From positions 173,026,040 to 173,090,039 of the forward strand of contig NC_090025.1 of the NCBI RefSeq assembly GCF_037176765.1: DNA of 64,000 nucleotides. The letters run 5' to 3'. Positions within the stretch are counted from its first letter, which is position 1. Every line of letters begins with the position of its first letter. The DNA comes from Anolis sagrei (Eukaryota; Chordata; Lepidosauria; Squamata; Anolidae). This document shows positions 43,450 to 57,000 of the stretch, piece by piece. The position numbers were made by a program, and so were the translations under genes. The notes beneath the pieces were generated by a model. The model worked only from the letters and a program-made list of their open reading frames with translations, made no database searches and was not told the DNA's origin.

Positions 43450-43830
43450 TGTTAATATCGTTGCGTTGGAAGAGACCTCGTGGGCCATCCAGTCCAACGC
43501 CCTGCTGAGAAGCAGAAAAATTGCATTCAAAGCACCCTCAAGAGATGGCCATCCGGCTTCTTCTTAAAAGCCTCCAAAGAAGGAACCTTCACCAAACTCT
43601 GGGGTGAATGTTTGACCTATGACTGCTGAACAGCTCTCACAGTCAGGAAGTTCTTCCTAATGTTCAGGTGGAATCTCCTTTCCTATAATTTGAAGCCATT
43701 GTTCCATGTCTTAGTCTCCAGAGCAACAGAAAACAAGCTTGCTCCCTCCTCCCTATGACTTCCCCTCACATCTATGGAGATTCTCTTGAAGAAGCTTCAG
43801 AGTCTGGAAAAGTTCCCTTTAAGACTATAT
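43450..43830 (-). mobile_element. CR1-like LINE 3' end, longer
   Basis: Reversed: gttggaagagacctcgtggg, catccagtccaacgccctgc, ccaaagaaggaaccttcacc, and the caggaagttcttcctaatgt block. Confidence 0.75.
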
Positions 43831-44843
43831 CTCTAAGACATGGCCATTGTTTGGCCATTATTTGGCAAGTTGATTAATTCAACCACTTCAGTGGTCATTA
43901 GCAGAGTTGTTGCCAAGACACCCAACTAGGCAATCCTCTTGATGCCTCTCCAGAACCCAGAAAGGTCTTTTCAGTTAAACGTTGTTTGAAGTATTAAAGA
44001 GTTGGCTGGAAAACTAGATCAAGGTCGGAGGGCAATCTTCTCAACTTGTCCTACCCTAAAGAAAGGTATTGATAAGGATCTGTGAATCAACACCCAAAGG
44101 ACGAAAGCAGCCACGGGAGCAGCTGATGGCAAAACCGTTTATTTGAATGGTCATTTAATGAATGACACTATTTTATTACAAATGATATTTTTACAATATT
44201 ATTGCCTTCTTGTCATTTTAAACTATTCACTTTAACTACCAGTAGTTTGTTTGAGGTTGACATAGTTTTTGGATTGTTTCGTTTCCAAGAGATGTAATTG
44301 TTATTGTGTGCTTTTATGCCATTTCCAACTTATCTTGACCCTAAAGTGAACCTCTCACAGAATTTTCTTGGCAAAATTGGTATGTGGAGATGTGGGGGTG
44401 TGTGTGCTATTGCCAACTTCTTCAGAGACTGAGAAAGTTGCCCAGAATCACTGAATAGGTTTCCATGGTGGAGCAGAGAAGGTACAGGGTCAAGTGGGTA
44501 TGAGCCCTGATGCCACAACAAGAAGGAGAATAAATAAGAAAATGCATAGACTATGTGCACACACCCTGAAAAGTCTTTGCAAGTGACAGCAATAAATACA
44601 TTTGTGTAAACTGCAAAAAGCTGCTGCTTTACTAGTTGGGCAGGAAATTTACACCCAGCGTTTTTTGTCTTGTCCATCAAAACTGGAGAATTGGCACCCT
44701 GATTTCCCACCTGGAAATGACCCTTGAAAACTGGAGGCTTAGGGCCAGGCCCTCAGATTGGCAGCTCTATGACATTCAAAGCCTTAAATAACTTCTTAGT
44801 AGTAGATGGACCAACTCAAATATGCTGCTTTGAGATTCTAGGA

Positions 44844-44970
44844 CAGGCATGGGCAAATGTTGGCCCTCCAGGTATTTTGGACTTCAACTCCCACAACTCT
44901 CGGTAGGCTGTTAGGAATTGTGGGAGTTACAGTCCAAAACAACTAGATAGCCAAAGTTTGCCCATACCTG
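44844..44970. mobile_element. hAT MITE, perfect 8-bp TSD
   Basis: Family of 8118-8250. TSD ttctagga at 44836-44843 and 44971-44978. Confidence 0.88.
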
Positions 44971-45077
44971 TTCTAGGATGTCAGGCAGGCTATTGATGTT
45001 TTAATTAATACACCGTACTGTAATTACTCGTGATGGTATGTCAGTATTAAGCCATCACCACATTGGTCATTGTGATG

Positions 45078-46118
45078 TTTAATTTATTTATCGTGTCAGA
45101 AGCAAATTGTGTTTTTAAATACATTAAATATAATGTATTTAAAAACACAAACAAAGTTAAAATTTGGCATTATGCTAAATGTCCTTTGACTGGAAGATGC
45201 CACTGGTCCTCCATTGAGAAGATCCTCCATTGGCCACTGGTATTGTTGTGAGAAGGTCCTCCACCGTGCATGTGGCAGGGCTCAGGCTGCATTGTAGTAG
45301 GTGGTCTGTGGTTTGCTCTTCTCCACACTCGCATGTCATGGACTCCACTTTGTAGCCCCATTTCCTAAGATTGGCTCTACATCTTGTGGTGCCAAAGTGC
45401 AGTCTGTTCAGTGCCTTCCAGGTCACCCAATCTTCTGTGTGCCCAGGGGGGAGTCTCTCATTCTGTAACAGCCATTGATTGAGGTTTCGGTTTTTTACCT
45501 GCCACTTTTGAACTCTCGCTTGCTGAGATGTTCCTGTGAGTATCTCTGTAGATCTTAGGAAGCTATTTCTTGATTTAAGGCATTGGCTTGCTGGCTTATA
45601 TCCAAACAGAGGATGGGCTGGAGATGTCAATGACTTGGTCCTTTCATTACAGGCTGCTACATTCCTATGGATGTCAGGTGGTGCAATACTGGTTAAACAG
45701 TAAAATTTCTTCAGTGGTGTTGGGAGTAGACATCCTGTGATAATGCGGCATGTCTCATTAAGAGTCACGTCCATAGTTTTGACGTGATATGATGTATTCC
45801 ACACTGGGCATACGTATTCAGCAGCACAGTAGAAAAGCGCAAGGGCGGATGCCTTCACTGTGTGATCCCCAGTCAGCTTTCCTATATTATTTCTGGCACC
45901 CACTTTTTGGTTGATAGTCAAGCAGTGCTTCTTGTAAGTCAGAGCACCATCCAGGGTAACGTCCAAGTATTTTGGTGTGCTACAATGTTCCAGTGGGATT
46001 CCTTCCCTCCTCAGAGCTTGAGATGCTTGTCTGTTCTTAAGAGTTAACAGCTGTGAATGTTTATAATTTCTTTGTATGAAGAAGATTGCCTTTTCATTTA
46101 TGGTGAGATGTATTCCAC
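45078..46118 (-). mobile_element. RTE/BovB-like LINE 3' third with a 263-codon open frame
   Basis: An open frame at 45966-45175 codes the region after the RT core: LALFYCAAEYVCPVWNTSYH, LNETCRIITGCLLPTP, IAPPDIH, RCRANLRKWGYKVESMTCEC then GEEQTTDHLLQC, a Cys/His knuckle. The 3' end is gcttctgacacgataaataa on the minus strand. This is the best-kept copy in the window. The 5' end is truncated and no endonuclease is present. The clade call is by motif memory only. Confidence 0.78.
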
Positions 46119-46240
46119 ACTAGGCATGCATATTCTTCAGCAGAGTAGCAAAGCGCAAGGGCAGATGTCTTCACTATGTCTGGTTGTGATCCTCAGGTTA
46201 TGCCAGATAGCTTTTATATAATATTATTTCTAGCTGTTGA
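46119..46240 (-). mobile_element. Second partial copy of the same LINE region
   Basis: atgtattccacactaggcat, agcgcaagggcagatgtctt and ttatataatattatttct repeat the 45790-45895 region, in the same orientation, immediately behind the longer copy. Confidence 0.65.
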
Positions 46241-46299
46241 TGTTGAAGATTTAATTGATTGCATAACTTATTGCATTTCTTGTTGTTTTTCCAATACTC

Positions 46300-46505
46300 T
46301 ATTTCACCTTATTTTTGAGGACAATTTTTTAAAATCAGTTTAAAGGATTTAAACAGTTTGTTGTTAATACTGTTAATATTTAATTCTGTTTTACTGTATT
46401 TTTTTAGGTTTTCAATTGTGTTGCATTCGTTTTGTTGAGCCACTTGGAGTCTCTGTTGTAGAGAGAAAAAGCAGGGTATGGATCAACATAATAACAATTC
46501 AGGAT
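46300..46505 (+). mobile_element. LINE 3' tail, L2/CR1-like
   Basis: ttgttgagccacttggagtc, tgtagagagaaaaagcaggg and tatggat make up a decayed LINE 3' UTR. A similar tail is at 58745-58852. Confidence 0.45.
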
Positions 46506-47716
46506 TAATAAGTGAATAGCGTAGAACTCAGACAAAATGCCTCCGAAAACAAACTTTGAATAGTAAATTTTGAGAAAAGTGGAAAGTCAGTCCATTAACC
46601 ACTTTTGTTTATTACTTTGCTGTTAAAAAGTAACCTCATTAAACGCTTGTTACTTCCCAAAGTAACTAATTGCTTGTAACTATATTATTCATGTGACTTT
46701 TTATTTCCACTCTCTTCTTAGTTCTGCATTTCCAGCAGCACTCTGGTTTCACCTCCTGTCTATGTTTATTTTGGACCTTCTTTCTCCCTCCATTGGACTT
46801 TGAGGCTTCTTTGTTGCTGTTGTGTATGAACATAATTGTTATCCTTAAGGGCAGATACCTTTAGTGAGAGCAAATAAAACACAGAGAGAGAAAGAGATGT
46901 AAATAGAGCACCACACAGGGCAGGCATGGAAGTTGCATGATAAGCAGGCAGGAGAATTTGCCAGCCGCAAGAGGCCACTGATGGTAATTGGGTTTAATAA
47001 AGGATTAAATTGCTGGAGGACTAATAACTTCATGAGCAGTTACGTCTGTTAAGAGAAAAAGATCATTGCGTTGTATGTTGAGGGTCTAATACAATCTCCA
47101 TGGGTGGGTGCCCAATAAACATTTTCTTCCTTTCTCTATTGCTTGGCACAATAGGACAGGTCAGCCCTACAGAATTCCTGTTGTTCAGGGGAAGTAATAT
47201 TTTCTGACATGTGGGCAAAACACTACTTATTTATTTTCTCCCACCCACTACTTAAACAGGTAGGTTTGCTTTGCCACCCACTGACAAGTCTTCATAATAC
47301 AGACCTCGGTTCAGAATAGATTAGAGAGCCTCTAATAGCCAGATTCCTGTGGATAGCTATGTGTGTCTGCTGTCATGAAAGCAACAAACATTAGCAAATA
47401 AATTGTAGCATAAGTTTTACAGGCCAGAATCCACTTAGTTCACTGTGTGAAGCAGTTTCCTTCGGTGACTATAGATGGAGATAAATTACAAAGAAAATGT
47501 ATGTGGAGTGAAAAAGCAAACTATCCAACAGAAGAAGTTGTGTTACTTTAATAAACTCAGTTACAGGGATGCAAGAAACAGAAATCAATAAACAACGTTG
47601 TAGGGAGCACAATCAAGTGCAAAAGCAGGGCTGCAGTTACATGTTAAGGAAACAACAATAATGACTACATATTATTTACACAAATTTGAAGTGGCTAAAT
47701 AGGACATTAACATTAA
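46506..47716. other. Unassigned intergenic stretch
   Basis: No supported gene or repeat. The short open frames show no family motif. Confidence 0.45.
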
Positions 47717-48017
47717 TCTATATAAATAAAAATGCAATGTTTGTTTGTGGGATTAACATAACTCAAAAACCACTGGGTGAATTGACACCAAATTTGGACA
47801 CAATACACCTATCAGGCCAATGAGTGACCATCACTCACAAAAACACTGGAAAACACAGCAGAAGAGACTTAAACAGCAAAAAAAACCAAAAATTACATTA
47901 CAACACATGCACAAAACCACATATATGCACATATACAGAAATATATATACATATATATACACACAAAACATATATACACAGACTGGACCACAGCAACGTT
48001 TGGCAGGGGATGGCTAG
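47717..48017 (+). mobile_element. Non-autonomous Helitron, 301 bp
   Basis: Starts TCTATATAAATAAAAATG and ends ggcaggggatggCTAG. It is inserted precisely between A (47716) and T (48018), as Helitrons do. No Rep/helicase is present. The 3' end of a relative is at 50590-50625. Confidence 0.75.
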
Positions 48018-49178
48018 TTCAAACATAAATTGACATGTAGACTTTAATGAAGAAATCAAAAGACCAGGGAACTTATCACACAATGATGCAATCTGTTTAT
48101 ATCGGTATGCATCACATATTTTGAGGACTGGATGCATACTGTATTGAGATGGGATGCATACTCTCCCTGTCACACCTGATTATTGTGATTCTTGAGATTT
48201 GAAAATACTGCACTTGGACTCATCACACCATGGAAGGCTGGCTCCTCCCAATCCATTTGAATACCTCCCTACATCGCTTTTAAGACCTTATCACATTAGT
48301 CTTCAGCCTTGCCCTACAACACTTTCAGAATGGAGCCAAAGGAGCCCATCACATGACTCAGAGCTACTTCTGGCAGGACTCCATCCTGCAAGCATCATAG
48401 GATGGAGTCCTGAAAACACAGGAGGCTTCCTGTGTTCTCATCCAGTAAGCCAGGGAAGGTGCAGGGGAAGTCAGGCAGCAACACTTTCCCCCATGAGATG
48501 GTGATGCAGGTGATGCGGGGTGTGCGTTGACATTGTCTCCCACTGCCTGTTGGGTTTTCCCCACTGCCCCACAGATGCCCCCACTTTCTCCCTGCTTGAG
48601 GACCTCCATCTGAAGAGGTATCTAAATTATTTTTTCTAATATTGCACAGTGATGTAGCCTGGAAGACCTGAACAACAATTCTTGTGAGATTTTAGCCAAT
48701 GGAATGTATATTGATTTTTCCAACTGCACTTCAAAACATATACGTATATATAAAAAAAAACATTAGAACCCCATATGCAATTACTCAATTTCTGTGATGT
48801 GTTGCAGATGAAAGACTGGAGGAAACATTATGTGACATGACGCATTAGGAATTGTGTTCAAAGACTCTAAAAAATGGAGTACATTCCATGTGATAAGATC
48901 CTAAGACTTGGAAGACCAGCTATGAAGGAACGAGATATGATTCTCAAGAGTAAAGGTATATCATTCAAAGTCAGAATCACCCAGTCCATAGTATTTCATA
49001 GTTCTATGTCTAATCGTAAAAAAAAATCAACTCATTTGAAGTGTAAAGCTGGAAAAGAGTTGGCAAATACTTAGACCACTAAAGTTAATAGGTCGTAGAG
49101 TAAATCAATCTTGAGCTCTCAGTAGAAGCTAAAATGACCTTTTGCAAAAGCATCAATGTTATGATTCATAAGAAAGAT
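48018..49178. other. Unassigned intergenic stretch
   Basis: Contains a short self-complementary piece near 48365-48420 (caggactccatcctgcaagc against ataggatggagtcctg). No gene is supported. Confidence 0.45.
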
Positions 49179-49464
49179 GATTATGTGTGTGTGTGTGTGT
49201 GTGTGTGTGTTCTGTTTGTTTTTAGTGACCTCATAAATCAAAAACCGCTGGATGAATTGCCACCAAATTTGGCCACAAGACACCTACTAATCCAAGGAGT
49301 GACCATCACTCAAAAAAACACCATAAATAGCAAAAGGGACTTTAACCCCCCCCCCCTCCCCCCGTAAAGGAAAACCAACGGACTAACCATCTGTAGTGAG
49401 CTGGCCATCCCTGCCGGTGCCGAGTGAGGAAAAGAGGGAAAGAAGGAAGGAGAGCAGGAAAAGG

Positions 49465-49516
49465 GGAAGGAAGGAAGGAAGGAAGGAAGGAAGGAAGGAA
49501 GGAAGGAAGGAAGGAA
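49465..49516. repeat. (GGAA)n microsatellite
   Basis: About 12 units, directly beside exon-like copy B, as at 39766. Confidence 0.93.
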
Positions 49517-49737
49517 AGTCTGCCTTGTTTATATTGAGCAATTTGTCAAATGTAACTTGGTAACAAACGTTATGTACATTCAGGGAATTTCTTCAGGAAT
49601 CTTGAAGAATTCTTCAAGGTTTTCGAAACCACTCACCTTCTGTTGCAGAGATCCCGTGTACAAGGAGTCACTCACTTGGCACAATATCTTAATTCTCCTT
49701 CGAATCAAGCCTCCTCCTCTGAATAGATTCTCTACTG
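49517..49737 (-). repeat. Exon-like duplicated segment, copy B
   Basis: Matches 39827-40037, with an 11-bp insertion near 49597. The shared minus-strand frame stays open (LIRRRIKILCQVSDSLYTGS). See copy A. Confidence 0.6.
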
Positions 49738-49802
49738 AAATAGAGAAAGTGGGGAGGAAAGGAAGAAAAGAGAGAAGAAAGGATGGGACCAAAGAGCAAA
49801 GG

Positions 49803-50452
49803 AATCAATATTTATTTGTTTGTCGTGTCAGGGCAACCAGTCAATTATATTACATTTCTAACAGAACAAAGCAAACAAACAGACAAAATACAAAATTTGT
49901 GAGTTTGGTAGTTGATTAAATGTCCTTTGACCAGTAGATGGCCACTTCTATGCTTCTGGTGTTGCTGCAAGGAGGTCCTCCATTGTGCATGTGGCAGGGC
50001 TCAGGTTGCATTGCAGCAGGTGGTCAGTGGTTTGCTCCTCTCCACACTCGCATGTCGTGGATTCCACTTTGTAGCCCAATTTCTTCAGGTTGGCTCTGCA
50101 TCTTGTGGTGCCAGAGCGCAGTCTGTTCAGCGCCTTTCAAGTTGCCCAGTTTTTTGTGTGCCCAGGAGGGAGTCCCTCATTTGGTATCAGCCATTGGTTG
50201 AAGTGCTGGGTTTGGGCCTGCCACTTTTGGACTCTCGCTTGCTGAGGTGTTCCAGCGAGTGTCTCTGTAGATCTTAGAAAACTATTTCTAGATTTAAGTC
50301 ATTGGCTGATACCCAAACAGGGGATTAGCTGGAGATGTCTCTGCCTTGGTCCTTTCACTATTGGCTGCTACTTCCCAGCAGATGTCAGGTGGTGCAATAC
50401 CGGCTAAGCAGTGTAATTTCTCCAGTGGTGTAGGGCGCAGACACCCGTGATA
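49803..50452 (-). mobile_element. RTE/BovB-like LINE 3' end, nested
   Basis: tatttgtttgtcgtgtcagg at its 3' tail, then remnants of the RCRAN, CECGEE and IAPPDI blocks on the minus strand. It is more diverged than 45078-46118. Confidence 0.72.
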
Positions 50453-50629
50453 AGGAAGCAATGAAAGAAATAGGTAGAGAAGGAAGAAAGGAGAGAAAGA
50501 GGAAGGGAAAGAAAAAGGGGGCAAGGAATAGATAGGTACCTCTCTTTCATAATAGTCCAGACAGCTACCTCTACTTCAAAAATTCTTTCTATAGGCCACT
50601 GCAATGTGTGGCAGGGCATGGCTAGTGCT

Positions 50630-51242
50630 TAGTAAAGTCGGAGACAGTAGGAAGAGAGGAAGAGTGCATTCAAGGTGAATTGACTCAATCAAGGAAGCCA
50701 TAGTGCTGAGTTTGCAGGACCTGAGCATATATGTTATGACTGTGACTTCAAATGGACTCATATTCATAGGTTGCCAAAAGTGGACATCAACCTAATGGCA
50801 AATATTGTCAGTATTTCTCCCTAGATTTAAAGAAACATATTATTATCCACACATAACTGGTACTGGACACAAACATACTGCTAACAAAGCCAAGTAGAGA
50901 ACATTCATATAGGATGTGAACTTGTTGTCTGCAAAATCTAGAACTGGACATATATCGCATGTAGTGATAAATATGTCAACTGTTCATATTTCCTGGAATT
51001 TCAGCCCTGCTTCTCTTTCAACCTGATATTTTTGGTTCAATATTTGTTTACTTCACATTATTGCATGGGCTTCGCCGCCAAACTGTGCTGTCCCTACTGA
51101 GCAAAGAGCAAGAGAGGAAAAGGAGGGGGTAAAGGGAGAGAGTAGAACAGAAATTCACGCAGAGGCCAGGAAAGGAACTCAGTTTTGAGTTAGATACAAA
51201 GACCTCCTGGGTGGTTTAGCGGGAACAGAGAACACATCAAAA
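50630..51242. other. Upstream region of gene 2
   Basis: No repeat recognised. The purine-rich gcaagagaggaaaaggaggg region around 51100-51150 may be 5' UTR or core promoter. No convincing TATA box or antioxidant-response core was seen. Confidence 0.35.
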
Positions 51243-51456
51243 ATGGGGACTTGCAGGAAAAAGAGACGTTCAACAGATGAGAAAGAGGCTGTTTTCCTGA
51301 GAAAGAAAATCACCCTCATTCGGGCTATTGCATTGGCTGTAGGTACCATGGTGGGTAGTGGTATCTTCATTTCTCCCAAAGGGGTGTTGAAAAACTCAGG
51401 CAATGTAGGGATCTCATTACTCGTGTGGCTGGCTTGTGGGATCCTGTCTCTGTTTG
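51243..51456 (+). CDS. Gene 2 exon 1
   Basis: 214 nt, donor gtgagt. The shared core starts at [10 protein letters not shown]. The N-terminus is six residues longer than in gene 1 and rich in Arg and Lys. Confidence 0.92.
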
Positions 51457-54011
51457 GTGAGTTAATTATTTTTCTTCATTTTAATTCTTTAAGATTTGTT
51501 TTTAAGCCAAGGGGTGATAATGAATAAAGCACCTGTTGCAAAAACAAAAATCACAGAGACAGTGGTTTATTTGCTAAGGAGAGTGCACTGATACAGGAAA
51601 TGTATGGAGTAAATCACTCAAAATGGAGAGGGGCAATTTCCAATTAAATGGAAACGGTACATTGTAGAGTAGCATTTCTCAACCTGGGAGTCAAAACCCC
51701 TGGGGGCTCATGAGGGGATGTCAGAGGGGCCGCCAAAGACCATCAGAAAAATACAGTATTTTTTGTCGGTCATGGGGGTTCTGTGTGGGAAGTTTGGCCC
51801 AATTCTATCATTGGTAGGGTTCAGAATGCTCTTTGATTGTAGGTGAACTATAAATCCCAACAACAATAACTCCCAAATGTTAAGTTCTACTTCCCCTAAC
51901 TCCCCCAGTGTTCACATTTGGGCATATTAAGAATTCATGCCAACTTTGGCCCAGATCCATCACTATTAGAGTCCACAGTTCTCTCTGGATGCAGGTGAAC
52001 TACAACTCCAAAACTCAAGATCAATGCCCACCAAACCCTTCCAATATTTTCTGTTGGTCGTGGGAGTTCTGTGTGCCACGTTTGGTTCAATTCCATCATT
52101 GGTGCAGTTCAGAGTACTCTTTGATTGTAGGTTAACTATCACTCCCAGCAATTTGTGCCAAATTTGATACAGTGAATACATTCTGCATATCATATATTTA
52201 CATTATGATTCATAACCGTAACAAAATTACAGTTATGAAGTAGCAACAAAAATAATTTTATGGTTGGGGGTCACCACAACATGAGGAACTGTATTAAGGG
52301 GTCTCGGCATTAGAAAGGTTGAGAAACGCTGTTGTAGAGCACGTTCACATTCCACAATATCCACAAAGTCTTCTCCAGCACCACATTCCAAATGAGTTAA
52401 TTTCCTTCCTTCCAGTTTTCTTCACTGTTCAGCTTCCTCAACCATATGTAGAAATGAGAAATACAGTGGTATACACAATCCCAACTTTATTAGTTAAGGA
52501 CATATTATCTCCACACTGCAGGATCTAGCCAATGCATATCTGCCCTTCCAAGTCCTAGCTTCCTTCTGATTTCTTGACTGCATCTCAGTTCTGATTAATG
52601 ACTGAGCCAACACAGGGAAAAACGTTAAAGTATTTCAGTGCCTTCATCATCTGCTTTAAAGTTATGCAAGTTTTCTGTGGTAATTTCTTTTGTTTGCTGA
52701 ATGATTTACTTTGAATTTTCTTGCTTTACTTTTTTCAGTGATTGTTCCAAACCTTTCCTATTTTCTGCTAGTAGTATGGTGTCATTTCATGTCTTAAATT
52801 GTTGATGTTCCTTTCCTCAATTTTCACACCTCCTTCCTCTAGGTCTAACCTTTCTTTATGCATGTTATATTCACTCCCATTTTTTGAAAGATGTTGTTGT
52901 TCATTCATTCAGTCGCTTCCGACTCTTCGTGAACTCATATTTGAAAAATAACCCATAGCTTTTCATGATCTAAACAATCAACTGTGGCATTATAATTAAA
53001 CTTCTTTGGAAGGCTTCATTACCCAATTTCCAATATGATCCCTAGCCCTTCTACCTTTCCAGAATCCAGCTTGGCCATCTTGCACTTCTCACTCCATATA
53101 TGGTAAAGGTCTTTCTTGCAGAATGTTGAACATCACTTTGCCTGCATTGGATATTCATGCAATGGTGCTAGAGTTACTGCAATCCCTAGTGTTGCCTTTC
53201 TTAGGGATTGGAATATATATTGAGCATTTTCAAACTGTGGGCCATTGTTTTCTTTTCCATATTTGTTGACAAACTAAAATAGATTCTGTGTCTGTAGGTT
53301 ATGTCTTTCTTCTCCTTCTCACATGTTCCTATAATGTGAGTTGTGCAGCTTCAGACTTTCCTTTCACCTCGGAGCACGTCAACAGTTGAACATCCTTTCA
53401 GCTTGAGTCAGGTTGCATCATTAGCCACAGTACAACTCATAGTTGTCGTCTGGAGTGCTACAGAACTTCACAAAGTGCCATCTATTATTTTATTTAAAGT
53501 ATTTGTATCCCATCCTCCTCAACCCCCGAAAGGGGACTCAGGATGGCTTACAATTGGCAATCATTAGATGCTGACAAAGAAACAGAGCACAGCAGTTAAC
53601 ATGAACAGATCAACAGCACTACCATTCATTTAAAAAATTCATTTTCTGGTCCACCAATGGCACTACCATTTTTTGTGGTGGGTTTATGTGCTTCCATTAG
53701 GCAAAAGGCTATGCTGATTCCAGGAGTGCTACTGGTAGGGTTTCTTATAGCAGATAAGCTTTTGCTCAAGAGCCAAACTAAAATGTGCCAAAAAAGCCCT
53801 GGGCAACTGCAGTACTGAAAGGTGACACTGGCAGAGGGCCCTTCTAGACAGGCCCTATATCCCAGGGTCTGATCCCAGGTTTTCTGCTTTAAACTGGATT
53901 ATACGAAACCATACTGTCAGATAATCTGGGATAAATGGTACACCTGAAATCAAATCCTGGTATATAGGGCCAGTCTGGAAGTGCCCAAAGGTTCCCTCTA
54001 TAATAAAATAA

Positions 54012-54047
<36 letters not shown>

Positions 54048-57000
54048 AGTGCCTGTGTGTGTACCATTCTAATTTTATGCATTTTCAGTTAGCATCACTA
54101 TAACCAATTTCAGTGGAAGAGAATTTCCATCTCACTGTGCATAGACCTAGGAAAATTACTCATGGAGATAAAGGATTGTACTAGTGCTTTGACTGTGCCA
54201 TGATATGCCTAATTACTCAGCAATCATTTCCATTGAATTCAATAGGATTTGACTTCCAGATAAGAGGCTAAGGAATTGCCATCTACCTAAGTATCTTGAT
54301 TTCTTTTTAGGTGCTCTGTGTTATGCAGACCTGGGCACAAGCATCACAAAGTCTGGGGGACATTACATCTACCTTCTGGAGACACTTGGGCCCTTGCCAG
54401 CCTTCCTAAGATTATGGGCTGAATTCGTTATGATCCGGTAAGGGAAGCCTTATTTTCATTGCTGGGTTAAAAAAAAGTGTGTGGGGGGGGTGGAATTCCA
54501 GACTATATGGAAGGGTTTTATTGGAAGCTTTGTCTCTTTAAATCTCCCCATTGTGGGCATGTTCCAGCTGTGTTTTTAGAAGTAGCCAGCTGGCGAAAGC
54601 AGCACCACTGAGATCTAACAAATGTTGAAGAAGGGAGTGCAAAAGGCATCTAAGAAAGACCCAGAGCAGAGAGGAAGAATGAACAAAGGAAAGAATAATA
54701 GGGCAAATCCTAGAAGAGAATCAATATATATATATATTTAAGAATTGCTACAAACCAAAGCCTATCATCCAGGCTTGAGACAGGAAAATATTTTTTTCAC
54801 CAATATACAGAGGTCATTGTACTTTTTGCAGTAGAGGCCACTGCTATAATAAAAGGTTTGTGGCTCTATGGAAACCAGGTTGATATATGATCTCCCCTTC
54901 CCCCTAACCATCTCTGAGAGCTGTTAGATAAACAGAACCGTCTGCCACTGAACATCTGGGGGCTGCTTTGCCTGAGGAGGAGTTCACAGCTTATTCAAGA
55001 GAAGCCTTGCAATGGGAGAAGGGGCTGATAACTACCCACTGCCCCTTCTCCATGTCAGTGCGGCACAACGCAAACTGTTTCCATTGAACATCGCACAAAA
55101 GTAGGAATGTGTTCCCTTCCTTGTTTGTTTTGGATGTCGCCATGAATGTCACAGAAGTTAGTGACCTGAGTGGGAGAGAAAAGTCATTTCCATCCCAACA
55201 GATGCAAGGGAGAGGGAAGAAAAGACATGTGAAAAAAGAACAGACTCCAGAATATATTTCAGAAGAGTAGCTATGTTTGTTTGATTCAACTTGCCACTAT
55301 TTGTACATCATAATATTTTACTACATGGTAAAAGTTTGAGTGTGTGTGTGTGTGTGTGTGTGTGTATCACCTTTGGTTATGAACATATTTGTTTAAGAAG
55401 AGCTAACTTGGCTAAATTTAGGATACAGCAATGAAATATTCTAGGAGGATTATTCTGTGAGGGGAAATACACAATAAAAGGTAAAGATAAAGGTTTTCCC
55501 TTGACATTAATTCAAGTTGTGTCCAACTCTTTGGGGTGGTGCTCATCTCCATTTCTAAGCTGAAGAGCCGGAATTGTCCGTAGACACTTCTAAGGTCATG
55601 TGGCTAGCATGACTGCATGGAGCGCCATACCTTTCCTATTGATCTACTCACATTTGCATGTTTTCAAACTGCTAGGTTGGCAGAAGCTGGGGCTAACAGT
55701 GGGAGCTCACCCTGCTCCCCAGATTCAAACTGCCAACCTTTCAATCAGCAAGTTCAGCAGCTCAGTGGTTTAACCTGCTGCAACACCAGAGGTCCCAAAA
55801 TATTTTGTGTAAACACCTTTTTTGTGGATCTTGCTTCAAAATGCTGTCTCAGTCACCTTGGGAGATACAAAAACAATCAAACCACCTAAGCTGGAGCAAG
55901 TTGGCCACATTTTTATTTTGGATTCAGCTGAGTAATGTTGGCGTATCATGAGGTACATATTCAGGTACAGAATAAGCTGCCTGTTATCTGATCAAACCAT
56001 CTCCGCAGGCTGTTTGCCAGAGAGATAACCCAAGGGGTGACATATGGGAAGCCATGTGGGCACACAGCATTTCTTTGGTTCCAGCTACTTATGGGTGAGG
56101 CTGGCCTTTGACCTTTGAACTAAGCTGACCCCCACATCCTGTGCCCCAAGGTCTTCTAAAAGGAACCTCAACAGAGGATCAAGTGAGTTTAGTGATTCCC
56201 CTATTCCCCAAATTGGATCTTGCCCCATGCCACACTGCCCACAAGTTGTGAGATTAGTTTGAATGTACAAATATACAAGTTACACTATTTCAAACTGGCA
56301 ACAATCCATAGACCAGGATTCAAATGCATGGCTTACTCTCCAGTTGTTTGATCATGTTTTAAGGACAAACTATGGCTTATACCAGGACAACATTGTCCCC
56401 AAATATGGCAGAAACGGGTTCATTTTTGCAATCAGAAATACCTTTCTGTTGTGACTTTCAAATTTATCATGGCCATTTCCAGTTCTGATAGGAGCTGGGT
56501 TTTAGGGCACATTGTAAAGAATTGGGATAGGCTGGGGGGATACGAAAAGTATTGGGGCCATACTTTGTTCAATTTGGATGATTAGTAGGCATTTCTTTCA
56601 GCATGTTAGAGCTGGAAAGGCATGAAAATAGATGCTAAAACATGTAAGATGCAAAAAACAATGTACCCAAATAAGCCAAAAAGAATCCATTTGAGAATTT
56701 GAAGTTTTTGCATTTCATTCTAGGCCTGCAAATATGGCTGTGGTGTCCCTGGCGTTTGGTCGCTATCTAATCGAGCCTTTCTTTGCCCCATGTAACGTTC
56801 CTCCCTTGGCTGTGAAATTGATCACTGCAACTGGAATCAGTGAGTACCAACTTACATTAAACATCTATGTATCTATGTGCCATATTTCACACCTTCCGAT
56901 ATCTTATATATGAAAAGCAAGGCAAATGTGGGCAAGCATCATAAAAGTATGCTCAAAATGGCAAAAGTTAATCTGGTAGAGTGTGCAAACTTGTTTTTGC

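Larger units (their letters stand above)
49205..50625 (+). mobile_element. Helitron-like remains with nested inserts
   Basis: The 5' part (caaaaaccgctggatgaatt, caccaaatttggccacaaga) and the 3' end (gcaatgtgtggcagggcatg then GCTAG before T) match the Helitron at 47717. In between lie a GGAA tract, exon-like copy B and a LINE fragment. The original 5' terminus is replaced by a (TG)n at 49183-49210. Confidence 0.6.

Noticed and set aside
45175-45966. 263-codon minus-strand frame as a host gene
   Set aside because: Sister copies at 27561, 30636 and 49803 show it is LINE sequence.
25690-51242. A shared bidirectional promoter for the two transporters
   Set aside because: The start codons are 25.5 kb apart with many repeats in between; nothing indicates a compact shared promoter.
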